Source of the DNA: Gottschalkia acidurici 9a
GTDB taxonomy: Bacteria > Bacillota > Clostridia > Tissierellales > Gottschalkiaceae
Assembly: GCF_000299355.1 (NCBI RefSeq)
Contig: NC_018664.1
Coordinates: 248,001-312,000 of the forward strand
Length of the DNA: 64,000 nt
Direction of reading: 5' to 3'
Below the pieces are notes generated by a model. It worked only from the letters and a program-made list of their open reading frames with translations. It made no database searches and was not told the origin of the DNA. This document shows positions 16,130 through 26,428 of this stretch, piece after piece. Within the stretch, counting starts at the first letter, position 1, and each line of letters opens with the position of its first letter. Both the position numbers and the translations under genes were made by a program.

Positions 16130-16261
16130 TTGTCCAAAATGTATACACAATATTTCCACATGAATACTTGTCCATTATACAATTGTCCACAGAGTTATTA
16201 ACATTATCCACAGAAATGAGCATATACTATCCACATATACACTTCACAGCTATGTGGACAA
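16130..16261. other. Cluster of DnaA-box-like sequences
   Basis: Within 132 bases there are TTGTCCACA at 16183, a consensus TTATCCACA at 16204, CTATCCACA at 16227, and a reverse-strand TTGTCCACA at 16253-16261, plus weaker ATTTCCACA at 16152, TTGTCCATT at 16168 and TTGTCCAAA at 16130. The DnaA consensus is TTATNCACA. No dnaA gene or AT-rich unwinding repeat is recognised nearby, so this is more likely a DnaA-titrating or regulatory cluster than oriC. Binding is inferred. Confidence 0.6.
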
Positions 16262-16269
16262 ACTATTGT

Positions 16270-16734
16270 AATTATATTCATATGAACGAATAATAAAACA
16301 AATAGCCAATGTTATTTCGACATATTATATTTAGAATAAACATCTCAGGTAATCCAACTATGAAAGTAATTTGACAAAAGATATTATATTTTGGTGTTTT
16401 AATGTATAACATAAGTTTATAGAAATGCAACAAAAATTGAGAAGATTTTTGAAAAAGTATAAATTCAGATAATATAATATCAACAGTTGAGGATAAATAT
16501 GTAGATAAGTAGAGAGTAAAAGAGAATGAAGTTTTTTATGAAAAGATTTGTGATAAATCTTCTGGAATTATGCTATCAAATTAGAGAAACTAAGATATTA
16601 AAATCTAAATATGTTGTAAGTGATATAGGTGCTCAATACATATCTATTGTATTTTATTATTGTTTAGTACTAAATTTTAGTATATACTGGTTGTAATAGA
16701 ACTAGAAAATATTTTAGTTAGCGAGGTGATTACT
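16270..16734. other. Long AT-rich intergenic stretch without a recognised gene
   Basis: About 465 bases with stop codons in all frames. The only structure noted is a small hairpin AAGATTT-GTGAT-AAATCTT near 16542-16560, which has no T-tail. It may hold the promoter of the heptad-repeat gene. Nothing else is seen. Confidence 0.4.
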
Positions 16735-17178
16735 GTGACTAATGAAGAGTTTCAAAGAATAGTAATAGAGAAACTAGAAAACTTAGAGATAGGACAAAAA
16801 AGTCTTGAAACAAGACAGAGAAACTTAGAAGATGGGCAGAAAAGTCTTGAAGCAAGACAAAAGAACCTGGAAGAAGGACAAAAAAATCTTGAAACAAGAC
16901 AAAAGAATTTAGAAGAGGGACAGAAGAGTCTTGAAACAAGGCAGGGGAGCTTGGAAGTAGGACAGAAGAACTTAGAGACAAGACAGAAGAGCTTAGAAGA
17001 AGGACAAGAAGAAATAATAAGTAAATTGAATTGTGTTATAAATCAAACTGCTGATTTAACAGAATTTAGAGAAGAAGTAAAAGAAGAACTTAAGAATATT
17101 AAGTCAACTATATCAAGAATTGAAATAAATACTGCTGATAATTGGAGCGATATAGCGAAGCTTAAAGCAGCAAGATAG
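16735..17178 (+). CDS. Heptad-repeat coiled-coil protein
   Basis: 147 residues. Residues 15-95 are a run of near-exact heptads, alternating LETRQKN and LEEGQKS, about five and a half units of 14 residues (42 bases). This predicts one long two- or three-stranded coiled coil. The C-terminal 45 residues are a second, less regular helix (LTEFREEVKEELKNIKSTISRIEINT) ending in NWSDIAKLKAAR. GTG 16735 is favoured because GAGGTGAT at 16723-16730 is ideally spaced; GTG 16726 is inside that site. There is no signal peptide, membrane segment or enzyme motif. The family is common in clostridia but has no assigned function that I know. It is flanked by the DnaA-box cluster and hpf. Confidence 0.75.
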   Translation: MTNEEFQRIVIEKLENLEIGQKSLETRQRNLEDGQKSLEARQKNLEEGQKNLETRQKNLEEGQKSLETRQGSLEVGQKNLETRQKSLEEGQEEIISKLNCVINQTADLTEFREEVKEELKNIKSTISRIEINTADNWSDIAKLKAAR

Positions 17179-17376
17179 AATGGCGCGTGTGGTCTAGGGT
17201 AGAAGAATATACTTTAGACTATTTTTTTACTCTTTATCATGTCTAGAGGCTTATAAAAAATAGTTCAAAAAAAATGTTAGTAATAGAAATCACGGGGTAT
17301 CATATAATTAAGATAAAGTTAAATTTTTATTAACAAATGGTAAAGTCACCAAACACATTGAGAGGGGATGTATTAT

Positions 17377-17907
17377 ATGAAACTAACTATTAGTGGAAAA
17401 CAAATGGAAGTAACTGATGCCTTAAAGGTTGTTATAGATGAAAAATTCGAAAGATTAGATAAATATTTCCACAAGGAGATTCCAGTGAATGTTACATTAA
17501 GTGTTCAGAAAGGAAGACAAATAGTTGAGGCTACGATTCCTTTTTCAGGTGCAATGTTAAGAGCAGAAGAAGCAACTCCAGACATGTATGCTTCTATAGA
17601 TAAAGTTATAGATGTATTAGAAAGACAAGTGAGAAAGCATAAAACTAAATTACAAAGAAGAACTAAAGCTGGAGAGACTATAAGATTTGAAAACATCCAA
17701 GTACTTCCATATAATGAAGATGAAGAGTCAAAAATAGTAAAAACTAAAAAGTTTACAATAAAACCAATGGATGAAGAAGAAGCTATTCTTCAAATGGAGT
17801 TACTTAGACATAACTTTTTCGTATATATAGATGGACAGACAGATGAAGTAAAAGTAGTATACAAAAGAAAAGATGGAAACTATGGCCTAATAGAGCCACA
17901 GTATTAA
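17377..17907 (+). CDS. hpf: Long-form ribosome hibernation promoting factor
   Basis: 176 residues. The N-terminal 100 residues are the HPF/YfiA domain (MKLTISGKQMEVTDALKVVI, VEATIPFSGAMLRAEEATPDMYASIDKVIDVLERQVRKHKTK); residues 120-176 are the dimerising C-terminal domain (TKKFTIKPMDEEEAILQMELLRHNFFVYID, GLIEPQY). Long HPF joins two 70S ribosomes into inactive 100S particles in resting cells. ATG 17377 is well spaced from AGAGGGGATG; an in-frame ATG at 17368 lies in that site. The order flagellar genes - hpf - secA - prfB matches that of B. subtilis. Confidence 0.95.
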   Translation: MKLTISGKQMEVTDALKVVIDEKFERLDKYFHKEIPVNVTLSVQKGRQIVEATIPFSGAMLRAEEATPDMYASIDKVIDVLERQVRKHKTKLQRRTKAGETIRFENIQVLPYNEDEESKIVKTKKFTIKPMDEEEAILQMELLRHNFFVYIDGQTDEVKVVYKRKDGNYGLIEPQY

Positions 17908-17958
17908 ACTTAAAAAAGCCCTATTAACCCTTTTAATAAATTTAAAATATAGTGTGTG

Positions 17959-17999
17959 AAATATCGGATATAAGTGTAAAAGCTTATATCCGATATTTT
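17959..17999 (+). terminator. Terminator after hpf
   Basis: A perfect 16-base stem: 17959-17974 pairs with 17983-17998, eight-base loop, then TTTT. The stem contains CGATAT-like text but is a terminator, not a sigma-D promoter. Confidence 0.85.
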
Positions 18000-18105
18000 T
18001 ATGTGATATTTCATGTATAAATAGTTGATATATATCATATTAAAGAGGAATATTTAAAACATAAAGTTAAAAATTTTATGCACATTTGAAGTATTTTCCC
18101 AGCAC

Positions 18106-18134
18106 TTGTAACTCAAAAACATTAATGATAAAAT
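18106..18134 (+). promoter_or_regulatory. Vegetative promoter of secA
   Basis: TTGTAA at 18106-18111, exactly 17 bases, TAAAAT at 18129-18134, 34 bases before the secA start codon. Confidence 0.6.
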
Positions 18135-18168
18135 AGAGTAATGATAAAATGTTATGAGGTGGGGAAAA

Positions 18169-20901
18169 TTGAAAACATTCTTAGAAAAGATATTTGGAAG
18201 CCACAGTGATAGAGAAATAAAAAGAATAGAGCCTATAGTAAACAAAATAGAAAGCTTAGATAGTGAGATGCAAAAACTATCAGATGAGCAACTTAGGGGA
18301 AAGACTGACGAGTTTAGGGAAAGGCTGTCAGGAAGTGAATGTTGTCTAGACGATATATTACCAGAAGCTTTCGCGGTTATGAGAGAAGCAGCTTACAGAG
18401 TACTTGGAATGAAACATTACAGAGTGCAGTTAATAGCTGGTATAGTTCTTCACCAAGGAAGAATAGCAGAGATGAAAACAGGTGAAGGTAAAACGCTTAT
18501 GGCTACATTACCAGTATATTTAAATGCACTTTCAGGAAAAGGTGTACATGTTGTAACTGTAAATGATTACTTAGCGGAGAGAGATAAAGAGCAGATGGGA
18601 AAAGTCTATGAGTTTTTAGGACTTTCTGTAGGTTGCATACTAAATAGCATGGACAGTTCGGAAAGAAGAATAGCATACGGTGCAGATATAACTTATGGTA
18701 CTAATAATGAATTTGGCTTTGATTATCTAAGAGACAATATGGTCATATATAAACATGAGATGGTTCAGAGAGACTTAAACTATTGTATAGTTGATGAGGT
18801 AGACAGTATCTTAGTAGATGAAGCGAGAACGCCTCTTATAATCTCAGGAATGGGGGATAAATCTACCAAACTTTATAGTATTGCAGACCATTTTGTTAAG
18901 ACTCTAAAAGGTAGATCAATGGATCCAAATGAAAAGAAAGATATGTTTGATCGTGAATATGTAGTAGAAACAGTAGATTTTGTTATAGATGAAAAAGCAA
19001 AAACAGTAACACTTACTGAAGTTGGTGTAGAGAAGGCAGAAAAATATTTCTCAGTAGAGAATCTTTCAGACCCTACAAATATGGAAATTTTACATCATAT
19101 AAATCAAGCTTTAAAAGCACAAAACACAATGAAAAGAGATATAGACTATGTAGTTAAAGACGGAGAAATCCTTATAGTTGATGAATTTACAGGTAGACTT
19201 ATGCATGGTAGAAGATATAGTGAGGGATTACACCAAGCTATAGAAGCTAAAGAGGGATTAGAAGTAAATAGAGAATCTAAAACTTTGGCTACTATCACAT
19301 TCCAAAACTACTTTAGAATGTATAAAAAGCTATCTGGTATGACTGGTACTGCAAAAACAGAAGAGGCCGAGTTTAGAGAAATATATAATGTTGATGTTAT
19401 AGAGATTCCAACTAACAAACCAATTATAAGAGAAGATAATCCAGATGCAGTTTATAAAACTTTAGAAGCTAAATTAAACGCAGTAGTTAATGACATAAAA
19501 GAAAAAAATGAGAAAGGTCAACCAGTTTTAGTAGGTACTATTTCTATAGAGATGTCAGAAGTTTTAAGCAAACTTTTAAAAAGAGTTAATGTAAAGCATG
19601 AAGTTTTAAATGCTAAGCAACATGATAGAGAGGCAGAAATAGTAGCTCAAGCTGGTAGATTTGGTGGAGTTACTATAGCTACTAATATGGCTGGTCGTGG
19701 TACTGATATAGTTTTAGGTGGTAATCCTGAATTTGTAGCTAAAGTAGAGATGAGAAAAAAAGGATACAGTGAAGAATTAATAACAGAAGTAGATAGCTTT
19801 GTAGACACAGAAGATGAAGAAATATTAGAAGCAAGAAAAGTATATAGAGAAACGTTAGAAAAAGTTAAAGTACAAACTGATGAAGAAAATAAAAAAGTAA
19901 TAGAAGCTGGTGGACTTCACATAATTGGTACAGAAAGACATGAATCTAGACGTATAGATAATCAGTTAAGAGGTCGTTCTGGTCGTCAAGGAGATCCAGG
20001 TTCATCAAGATTCTTTGTATCTCTTGAAGATGATCTTATGAGACTATTCGGTGGAGATAGAGTAAAAAGTATGATAGAGTCACTTGGAATGCCAGATGAT
20101 GAAGCATTAGAACATAGAATGTTATCTAAATCTATAGAAAATGCTCAAAAGAAAATAGAGGGTAATAACTTTAGTATAAGAAAGCATGTACTTCAATATG
20201 ACGACGTTATGAACAAACAAAGAGAAGTTATATATGCTGAGAGAAGAAGAGTTTTAGAAGGTGAAAACCTAAAAGAGCATGTAATGAGTATGGTTGAGGG
20301 CTTCTTACAAAGTGGAATAGATATATATACTAAAGATGAAAAATATCCTGAGGAATGGGATTTTGCTGGACTTGAAAACTATATAAATAATGTAATACCA
20401 ATGGGTGAACTTAATATAGAGAATGTAGAAAGTTTAACTAAAGAAAGCTTAGTTGATACATTAAAAGAAAAGGCTAGACTACTGTATGAACAAAAAGAAG
20501 AAGAAGTAGGAGAAGAAGCTTTAAGAGAACTTGAAAGAGTTATTCTTCTTAGAATGGTTGATACTAAGTGGATGGATCATATAGATGCTATGGATCAATT
20601 AAAACAAGGTATAGGTTTAAGAGCTATGGGACAACAGGACCCTGTTCGTGCATATCAAACAGAAGGATTTGATATGTTTGAAGAAATGATAAATAGTATT
20701 CAGGAAGATACTCTTAAAAATCTTTATCACCTACAAAGAGCAGAAAATATAGAAAGAGAAAGAGTAGCAGAACCTATCTCTACAAGTCATGGAGATGAGG
20801 AAGTTAAAAAGAAACCTGTGGTAGTTAAAGAAAAGATAGGAAGAAATGATCCATGCCCTTGCGGAAGTGGTAAAAAATATAAAGTTTGTTGTGGGAAATA
20901 A
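18169..20901 (+). CDS. secA: Preprotein translocase ATPase SecA
   Basis: 910-residue motor of the Sec pathway. Landmarks: Walker [12 protein letters not shown] near residue 103, [15 protein letters not shown] near 208, the preprotein crosslinking region, motif [17 protein letters not shown] near 605, the helical scaffold/wing domains, and a C-terminal zinc-binding tail [15 protein letters not shown]. The start is set at TTG 18169 because GAGGTGGGG (18156-18164) precedes it and the resulting [20 protein letters not shown] aligns with known SecA N-termini; ATG 18154 would add five residues but lies before that site. It is followed at 30 bases by prfB. The full length and intact zinc tail mark it as the general SecA rather than an accessory SecA2. 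Confidence 0.98.
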   Translation: MKTFLEKIFGSHSDREIKRIEPIVNKIESLDSEMQKLSDEQLRGKTDEFRERLSGSECCLDDILPEAFAVMREAAYRVLGMKHYRVQLIAGIVLHQGRIAEMKTGEGKTLMATLPVYLNALSGKGVHVVTVNDYLAERDKEQMGKVYEFLGLSVGCILNSMDSSERRIAYGADITYGTNNEFGFDYLRDNMVIYKHEMVQRDLNYCIVDEVDSILVDEARTPLIISGMGDKSTKLYSIADHFVKTLKGRSMDPNEKKDMFDREYVVETVDFVIDEKAKTVTLTEVGVEKAEKYFSVENLSDPTNMEILHHINQALKAQNTMKRDIDYVVKDGEILIVDEFTGRLMHGRRYSEGLHQAIEAKEGLEVNRESKTLATITFQNYFRMYKKLSGMTGTAKTEEAEFREIYNVDVIEIPTNKPIIREDNPDAVYKTLEAKLNAVVNDIKEKNEKGQPVLVGTISIEMSEVLSKLLKRVNVKHEVLNAKQHDREAEIVAQAGRFGGVTIATNMAGRGTDIVLGGNPEFVAKVEMRKKGYSEELITEVDSFVDTEDEEILEARKVYRETLEKVKVQTDEENKKVIEAGGLHIIGTERHESRRIDNQLRGRSGRQGDPGSSRFFVSLEDDLMRLFGGDRVKSMIESLGMPDDEALEHRMLSKSIENAQKKIEGNNFSIRKHVLQYDDVMNKQREVIYAERRRVLEGENLKEHVMSMVEGFLQSGIDIYTKDEKYPEEWDFAGLENYINNVIPMGELNIENVESLTKESLVDTLKEKARLLYEQKEEEVGEEALRELERVILLRMVDTKWMDHIDAMDQLKQGIGLRAMGQQDPVRAYQTEGFDMFEEMINSIQEDTLKNLYHLQRAENIERERVAEPISTSHGDEEVKKKPVVVKEKIGRNDPCPCGSGKKYKVCCGK

Positions 20902-20931
20902 CAGGTTATAGACTAAAAGGAGCTGAACCTT

Positions 20932-22045
20932 TTGTTAATAGAACTGGAAACTTATAAAGAAATGATAAATTCCGTTAAAGAGACTTTAGAAGAAATCAGG
21001 GTTTCTCTTTGACATAGATGAGTTAAATAAAGAACTTTGTGAACTAGAGGATAACACTATGAAACCAGACTTCTGGAATGATAGTGAAAATGCTCAAAAG
21101 ATATTGCAAGAGATTAAATTTAAAAAAGATAAAGTAACTGAATATGATGAAATAGTAAACTCTATAGAAGAGGTAGAGTTTACTATAGAGTTATTAAATG
21201 AATGTGAAGATGATGATATATGTAAAGAGCTTGAGAGAAAAATATCTTTTTTAGAAAAAAGAGTAGATAATTTTAAGATAGCTACTCTTCTAAGTGGAGA
21301 CTATGATTCAAACAATGCTATACTCTCTATACACTCAGGAGCAGGTGGATTAGAAGCACAAGATTGGGCGGAAATGCTTTTAAGAATGTATACGAGATGG
21401 GCTGATCATAGAGAATATACTGTCGAGACCTTAGATATACTTCCAGATACTGAAGGGGGTATAAAGAGTGTTACTATACTAGTTAAAGGTATAAATGCAT
21501 ATGGATACCTAAAAAGTGAAAAAGGTGTTCATAGATTAGTAAGAATATCTCCATTTGATTCATCAGGAAGAAGGCATACTTCATTTGCATCAGTAGATAT
21601 ATTCCCAGAGTTAGATGAAAACGTAGAAGTTGATATAAATCCAAATGATTTAAGGATAGATACCTACAGATCTGGTGGTGCTGGTGGGCAACATGTAAAC
21701 ACTACAGATTCAGCAATTAGGATAACTCATATACCTACAGGGGTAGTAGTTCAGTGTCAAAATGAAAGGTCACAACACTCTAATAAAGCTACAGCTATGA
21801 GAATGTTAATGGCAAAGCTAATAGAGCTTAAAGAAACAGAAAGAAAAGAAACGATAGAAGACCTACAAGGCACCTATAATCAGATATCTTGGGGATCTCA
21901 AATAAGAAGTTATGTATTTCACCCATATAATTTAGTAAAGGATCACAGAACTAATGCAGAGGTAGGAAACACAGACAGAGTTATGGATGGTAGTATAGAT
22001 ATTTTTATGAATGAATATCTAAAATATAGATCAAAAAACATATAG
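20932..22045 (+). CDS. prfB: Peptide chain release factor 2, programmed +1 frameshift
   Basis: RF2 releases peptides at UGA and UAA. Frame 1 begins at TTG 20932 (site AAAGGAG at 20916-20922) and runs 26 codons to an in-frame TGA at 21010-21012 in the context CTT TGA C; shifting +1 there continues in the frame that ends at 22045, for about 370 residues. The slippery CTT-TGA with an upstream AGGG is the well-known RF2 autoregulation site. The protein has the SPF anticodon-like motif (RISPFDSSGRRHTSF, near residue 205) and the catalytic GGQ (GGAGGQHVNTTDSA, near residue 251). Annotators that use only the longest open frame would wrongly start it at 21059. The product ends in the usual basic tail. 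Confidence 0.97.
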
Positions 22046-22100
22046 ATTGATGATATATCAATAAGTTAGAGGATTTTTATATGGTTTTGCCGAATAGATA

Positions 22101-22135
22101 AAGAGAATTAATCATTAAGATTGGTTCTCTTTTTT
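22101..22135 (+). terminator. Terminator after prfB
   Basis: AAGAGAA (22101-22107) and ATC pair with GAT and TTCTCTT (22119-22131) with a small internal loop; a run of T follows. Confidence 0.75.
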
Positions 22136-22217
22136 CTATCTTAAATCATATATAAAATAAAATTTAAAAGCTAAAATAACTTTAGTCTAAGAAAATTTAT
22201 ATATAAGGGGTGCAACT

Positions 22218-24374
22218 ATGAATATAAACGAAATACTAATAAAAGAATTTAACATAAAAAAGTTCCAGGTAGAAAATACTATAAAGCTTATAGATGAGGG
22301 AAATACCATACCATTCATAGCGCGATATAGAAAGGAACAAACAGGGGAGCTTAGCGACGTAGTACTTCGTGAACTTTATGAAAGACTTATATATTTAAGA
22401 AACTTAGAGTCTAGAAAGGAAGAAGTAATTAGACTCATAGAAGAACAAGGCAAACTTACAGAAGAATTAAAAAAAGATATATGGAGTGCGAATACATTAC
22501 AAAAAATAGATGACTTATACAGACCATTTAGACCAAAGAGAAGGACTAGAGCAACTATAGCCAAAGAAAAAGGATTGGAACCATTAGCAGATATTATACT
22601 GGATCAAAGTCTGACAGAAGGAGACATAAAAGATATAGCGTCTAAGTACATAAATGATGAAAAAGAAGTAAATTCAGTGGAAGATGCACTTACAGGAGCA
22701 ATGGATATCATAGCAGAGATTATCTCTGACAATGCAGGGTATAGAGAAACTATAAGAAACAGATTATATAATAAAAGCGATATATTAACTCAAGCTGTAG
22801 ATGATAAAGAAAAGTCAGTATATGAGATGTATTATGAATATAGTGAACCCGTTAGAAATATAGCTAACCATAGAATATTAGCTATAAATAGGGGTGAGAA
22901 GGAAAAGTTTATAAGAGTAAAAATAGACAGCTTAGACGAGGACATAGTAAGTATATTAAACAGTAAAGTTATAGTAAATAAAGATGCTATAACTACAGAA
23001 TACTTATTATCAAGTATAGAAGATAGTTATAAAAGATTAATATTCCCATCCATAGAAAGAGAAATAAGAAACATATTGACTGAACGAGCTGAAGAACACG
23101 CTATAAAAGTGTTTGGAAAAAATTTAAGTCCTCTCTTAATGCAATCACCTATAAAAGGAAAAGTAGTAATGGGATTTGATCCTGGATTTAGAACCGGATG
23201 CAAGGTTGCGGTAGTTGACGATACTGGAAAACTACTAGACTTTACTACTGTCTATCCTACAGAACCTCAAAATAAAGTAGAAGAAACTAAAAAAGAACTT
23301 ATAAACCTTATAAATAAGTATGATATAGACATGATAGCAATAGGAAATGGAACTGCATCTAGAGAATCTGAGACAATAATAGCCGATATGATAAAAGAGA
23401 TAGATAAAAAAGTGTATTTCACTATAGTAAGTGAGGCTGGAGCATCTATTTATTCTGCCTCAAAGGTAGCAAATGAGGAATACCCAGATATAAATGTATC
23501 TATAAGAGGTGCTATATCTATAGCCAAAAGACTTCAAGATCCACTAGCTGAGCTTGTAAAAATCGATCCAAAACATGTAGGAGTAGGTCAATATCAACAT
23601 GATTTAAATCAGGGCAAATTAGATGAAACATTAAAGGGTGTAGTAGAAGACTGTGTAAATAGTGTCGGAATAGATTTAAATACGGCATCAGTGTCACTAT
23701 TAAGCTACGTATCTGGTATATCACCAAGTGTTGCTAAAAATATTGTAAGCTATAGGGAAGAAGCAGGAAGATTTAAAAATAGAAAAGAACTACTAAAAGT
23801 TAAAAGGCTAGGACAAGCCACATACACTCAATGTGCAGGTTTCTTAAGGCTAGCAGATAGTGAGAATCCACTAGATAACACTTCTGTACATCCTGAAAGT
23901 TATGATGTGACTCTAAAATTAGTGGAGAAATTAGGATATAGTAAAGAAGATATAAAAGGGGGTAAACTTAAGAGTATAGACAGTAAAGTATCTACCGAAG
24001 AAAGTTTAGAAGCTATAGCCCAAGAGTTGGAAACGGGGGTACCAACACTTAGGGACATAGTTCAAGAGATAAAAAAACCGGGAAGAGATCCAAGAGAAGA
24101 TATGCCGATACCAGTATTTAGAAGTGATGTTCTGAAAATAGAGGATTTAAAGGAAGATATGATTTTGACTGGTACAGTTAGAAATGTAGTAGACTTCGGA
24201 GCCTTTATAGATATAGGCGTAAAAGAAGATGGACTAGTTCATATATCTAATTTAAGTGATAAATTTGTAAAGAATCCTATGGATATAATATCTGTAGGAG
24301 ATATAGTTAAAGTAAAAATAATAGAGGTAGATATTCCTAAAGGAAGAATAGCTTTGAGTATGAAGGGTATATAG
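22218..24374 (+). CDS. tex: Tex-family RNA-binding transcription accessory protein
   Basis: 718 residues with the full Tex layout: N-terminal helical region with FIARYRKEQTGELSDVVLRELYERL (residues 33-57), RuvC-like YqgF domain beginning GFDPGFRTGCKVAVVDDTGK near residue 319, helix-hairpin-helix region (YVSGISPSVAKNIVSYREE, then LLKVKRLGQATYTQCAGFLR) near 495-545, and a C-terminal S1 domain (LTGTVRNVVDFGAFIDIGVKEDGLVHISNLSD) near residues 648-715. Tex binds nucleic acid and influences transcription and stress or virulence phenotypes in several bacteria. ATG 22218 follows AAGGGGTG. Monocistronic by context, with the prfB terminator upstream. Confidence 0.95.
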   Translation: MNINEILIKEFNIKKFQVENTIKLIDEGNTIPFIARYRKEQTGELSDVVLRELYERLIYLRNLESRKEEVIRLIEEQGKLTEELKKDIWSANTLQKIDDLYRPFRPKRRTRATIAKEKGLEPLADIILDQSLTEGDIKDIASKYINDEKEVNSVEDALTGAMDIIAEIISDNAGYRETIRNRLYNKSDILTQAVDDKEKSVYEMYYEYSEPVRNIANHRILAINRGEKEKFIRVKIDSLDEDIVSILNSKVIVNKDAITTEYLLSSIEDSYKRLIFPSIEREIRNILTERAEEHAIKVFGKNLSPLLMQSPIKGKVVMGFDPGFRTGCKVAVVDDTGKLLDFTTVYPTEPQNKVEETKKELINLINKYDIDMIAIGNGTASRESETIIADMIKEIDKKVYFTIVSEAGASIYSASKVANEEYPDINVSIRGAISIAKRLQDPLAELVKIDPKHVGVGQYQHDLNQGKLDETLKGVVEDCVNSVGIDLNTASVSLLSYVSGISPSVAKNIVSYREEAGRFKNRKELLKVKRLGQATYTQCAGFLRLADSENPLDNTSVHPESYDVTLKLVEKLGYSKEDIKGGKLKSIDSKVSTEESLEAIAQELETGVPTLRDIVQEIKKPGRDPREDMPIPVFRSDVLKIEDLKEDMILTGTVRNVVDFGAFIDIGVKEDGLVHISNLSDKFVKNPMDIISVGDIVKVKIIEVDIPKGRIALSMKGI

Positions 24375-24429
24375 TAAGAATGGGCATAAAATAACACATT
24401 ATGTAATTTGGGAATAGAGGGGGATCAAA

Positions 24430-25170
24430 ATGGAAAAATCTAAAGACTTTTTTTCAATGGATAAAGATTTTAGATATCAACGATTAAGTACACTAGGGGA
24501 GTTAGCTGGAGAAATATCTCATGACTTTAATAATTCACTTACGACCATATTAGGATTTACACAAATTATTATGAATGATAAGAGGTTAGATAAAGATTTA
24601 AAGAGCTATATGGAAATGATATATGAATCAGCATTAGATGGAGAAGCCATAGTAAGTAGAATAAAGAATTTTAGTAAAAATGAAAAAAGTGATAATATGT
24701 CCCTTGTAGAAGTTAATGATGTAGTTGAAAGTACAATTAAAATGGCAAGTATCAAATGGAAGAATATCAATGAGAAAAAGGGTGTAAAGATAGAAGTTAT
24801 AGAAAATCTTCAATCTAAAAGCAAAATAAATTGTAATGCTAGAGAAATAAGAGAGATTACCCTTAATATAATTTTGAATGCCATAGACTCTTTAGAAAGT
24901 GGTGGACAGTTAAAAATAGAAACATATGATGAGGGTGACAAAGTAGTAATAAAAGTACAAGATACTGGTATTGGTATGGATGAAGAAACTATGTCTAATA
25001 TATTTGAACCATTCTTTAGTACAAAAGGTGAAAAAGGAACAGGGCTAGGACTTAGCATATGTAAGAAAATAATTGAGAAGCATAACGGTACTATCGAAGT
25101 AGACAGTAAGATAGGAGTAGGAACAACATTTAAGATTTACATGAAAAGATATAGAACGGACATAGTATAA
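24430..25170 (+). CDS. Soluble orphan histidine kinase
   Basis: 246 residues with no membrane segment and no recognisable input domain: only a dimerisation helix with the phospho-accepting His31 (GELAGEISHDFNNSLTTILGFTQII) and an HATPase domain (NIILNAIDSLESGG, VQDTGIGMDEETMSNIFEPFFSTK, GTGLGLSICKKIIEKHNGTI). The HDFNN form of the H-box is typical of NtrB-like and other soluble kinases. No response regulator gene is adjacent, so the partner is elsewhere. An amidohydrolase gene follows 31 bases downstream and may share the transcript. Start ATG 24430 follows AGAGGGGGAT. Confidence 0.88.
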   Translation: MEKSKDFFSMDKDFRYQRLSTLGELAGEISHDFNNSLTTILGFTQIIMNDKRLDKDLKSYMEMIYESALDGEAIVSRIKNFSKNEKSDNMSLVEVNDVVESTIKMASIKWKNINEKKGVKIEVIENLQSKSKINCNAREIREITLNIILNAIDSLESGGQLKIETYDEGDKVVIKVQDTGIGMDEETMSNIFEPFFSTKGEKGTGLGLSICKKIIEKHNGTIEVDSKIGVGTTFKIYMKRYRTDIV

Positions 25171-25201
25171 CAGTTTATGTACTATTACGGAGGAAAAACA
25201 A

Positions 25202-26362
25202 ATGATACTTATAAAAAATGCAAAAATATATACAATGCAAGAAGAAGTAATAGAAAATGGAAGCATCTTAATAAAGGAAGGTAAGATAAAAGAGATAATA
25301 AAGAAGGAAGCGTATTCTAAAGGCATAGATGACTTAGATGGGGTAGAAATAATCGATGCAAATGACTGTATAGTCATGCCTGGAATTATAGATGCCCACT
25401 GCCATCTTGGAATGATAGAGGATGGAATGGGATTTGAAGGGGATGATACCAATGAGATGTCAGATCCAGTCACTCCTGAGTTAAGAGCAATAGATGGAAT
25501 AAATCCTATGGATAGAGGTTTTGAAGAAGCATATCAGAATGGAATTACTACTGTAGCTACAGGACCAGGAAGTTCAAATGTAATCTGTGGTCAATTTGCA
25601 GCCATAAAAACTTATGGGAAAAGAATAGATGATATGATAATAAAAGAACCTGTAGCCATGAAAGTAGCACTTGGAGAAAACCCAAAGACTATATACGGTA
25701 AAGAAAAACGATATCCAATGACTAGAATGGCAACAGCCGCTATACTGAGGGAAACTTTATTCAAAGCTAGGGAGTATATGAATTCTGAAAAACCAAATTT
25801 TGATATGAAGATGGAAGCGATGGCAAAAGTACTAACAAAAGAGATACCGCTAAAAGTTCATGCCCATAGAACTGACGATATATTTACAGCGCTTAGGATA
25901 GCGAAGGAATTCGATGTAGAAATAACGTTGGATCACTGTACAGAAGGTCACTTAATTTCTGAGTATATAAAACAAGAAGGTAAATATGCTATAGTTGGAC
26001 CATCTTTATCAGATAGATCAAAAATTGAGCTTAGAAATTTAACTTTTGAAACACCAGGTGTATTACATAATGCTGGAGTGAAAATAGCAATAATGACAGA
26101 CTCTCCAGAAACACCTGTATACTATCTACCACTATGTGCAGGCCTAGCAGTAAAATCAGGATTAGATGAGATGGAGGCACTAAAAGCCATAACAATAAAT
26201 CCAGCTGAGATACTAGGAATAGATGAAAGAGTTGGAAGTATAGAAGTAGGAAAAGATGCGGATATAGTAATATTTGATGGACACCCACTAAGAGATATTA
26301 TGTGTAAAGTGCTTATGACTATTATAGATGGAAAGATTGTTTATAATCAGATAGACGGCTAA
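25202..26362 (+). CDS. Amidohydrolase family metal-dependent hydrolase (imidazolonepropionase-like)
   Basis: 386 residues of the amidohydrolase superfamily. Near residue 60 is the metal-binding PGIIDAHCHLG (HxH). A second metal/substrate region is LKVHAHRTDDIFTA (about 218-232) and DHCTEGH (about 243-249); the active-site Asp lies in IAIMTDSPETPV. The C-terminal NPAEILGIDERVGSIEVGKDADIVIFDGHPL is the family's beta-sandwich signature. The substrate cannot be told from sequence; members act on cyclic amides, amino-acid derivatives and related compounds. It lies 31 bases after the orphan kinase and before the FMN riboswitch. ATG 25202 follows CGGAGGAAAAAC. Confidence 0.88.
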   Translation: MILIKNAKIYTMQEEVIENGSILIKEGKIKEIIKKEAYSKGIDDLDGVEIIDANDCIVMPGIIDAHCHLGMIEDGMGFEGDDTNEMSDPVTPELRAIDGINPMDRGFEEAYQNGITTVATGPGSSNVICGQFAAIKTYGKRIDDMIIKEPVAMKVALGENPKTIYGKEKRYPMTRMATAAILRETLFKAREYMNSEKPNFDMKMEAMAKVLTKEIPLKVHAHRTDDIFTALRIAKEFDVEITLDHCTEGHLISEYIKQEGKYAIVGPSLSDRSKIELRNLTFETPGVLHNAGVKIAIMTDSPETPVYYLPLCAGLAVKSGLDEMEALKAITINPAEILGIDERVGSIEVGKDADIVIFDGHPLRDIMCKVLMTIIDGKIVYNQIDG

Positions 26363-26372
26363 AAAATTAGCA

Positions 26373-26401
26373 TTGACATAATATTTTTAATATGAAATAA
26401 T
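26373..26401 (+). promoter_or_regulatory. Promoter of the FMN riboswitch-ribU unit
   Basis: TTGACA at 26373-26378, 17 bases, AATAAT at 26396-26401, placed about 22 bases before the riboswitch begins. Confidence 0.6.
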
Positions 26402-26428
26402 ATTGATAACAATTAAATATATTTTAAA

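Noticed and set aside
16795-17010. CRISPR-like array of short repeats
   Set aside because: The 42-base units are adjacent without unique spacers, stay in one reading frame and encode heptads; no cas genes are present.
17959-17998. Sigma-D promoter suggested by CGATAT text after hpf
   Set aside because: The sequence is one arm of a perfect 16-base terminator stem and has no TAAA element at the right distance.
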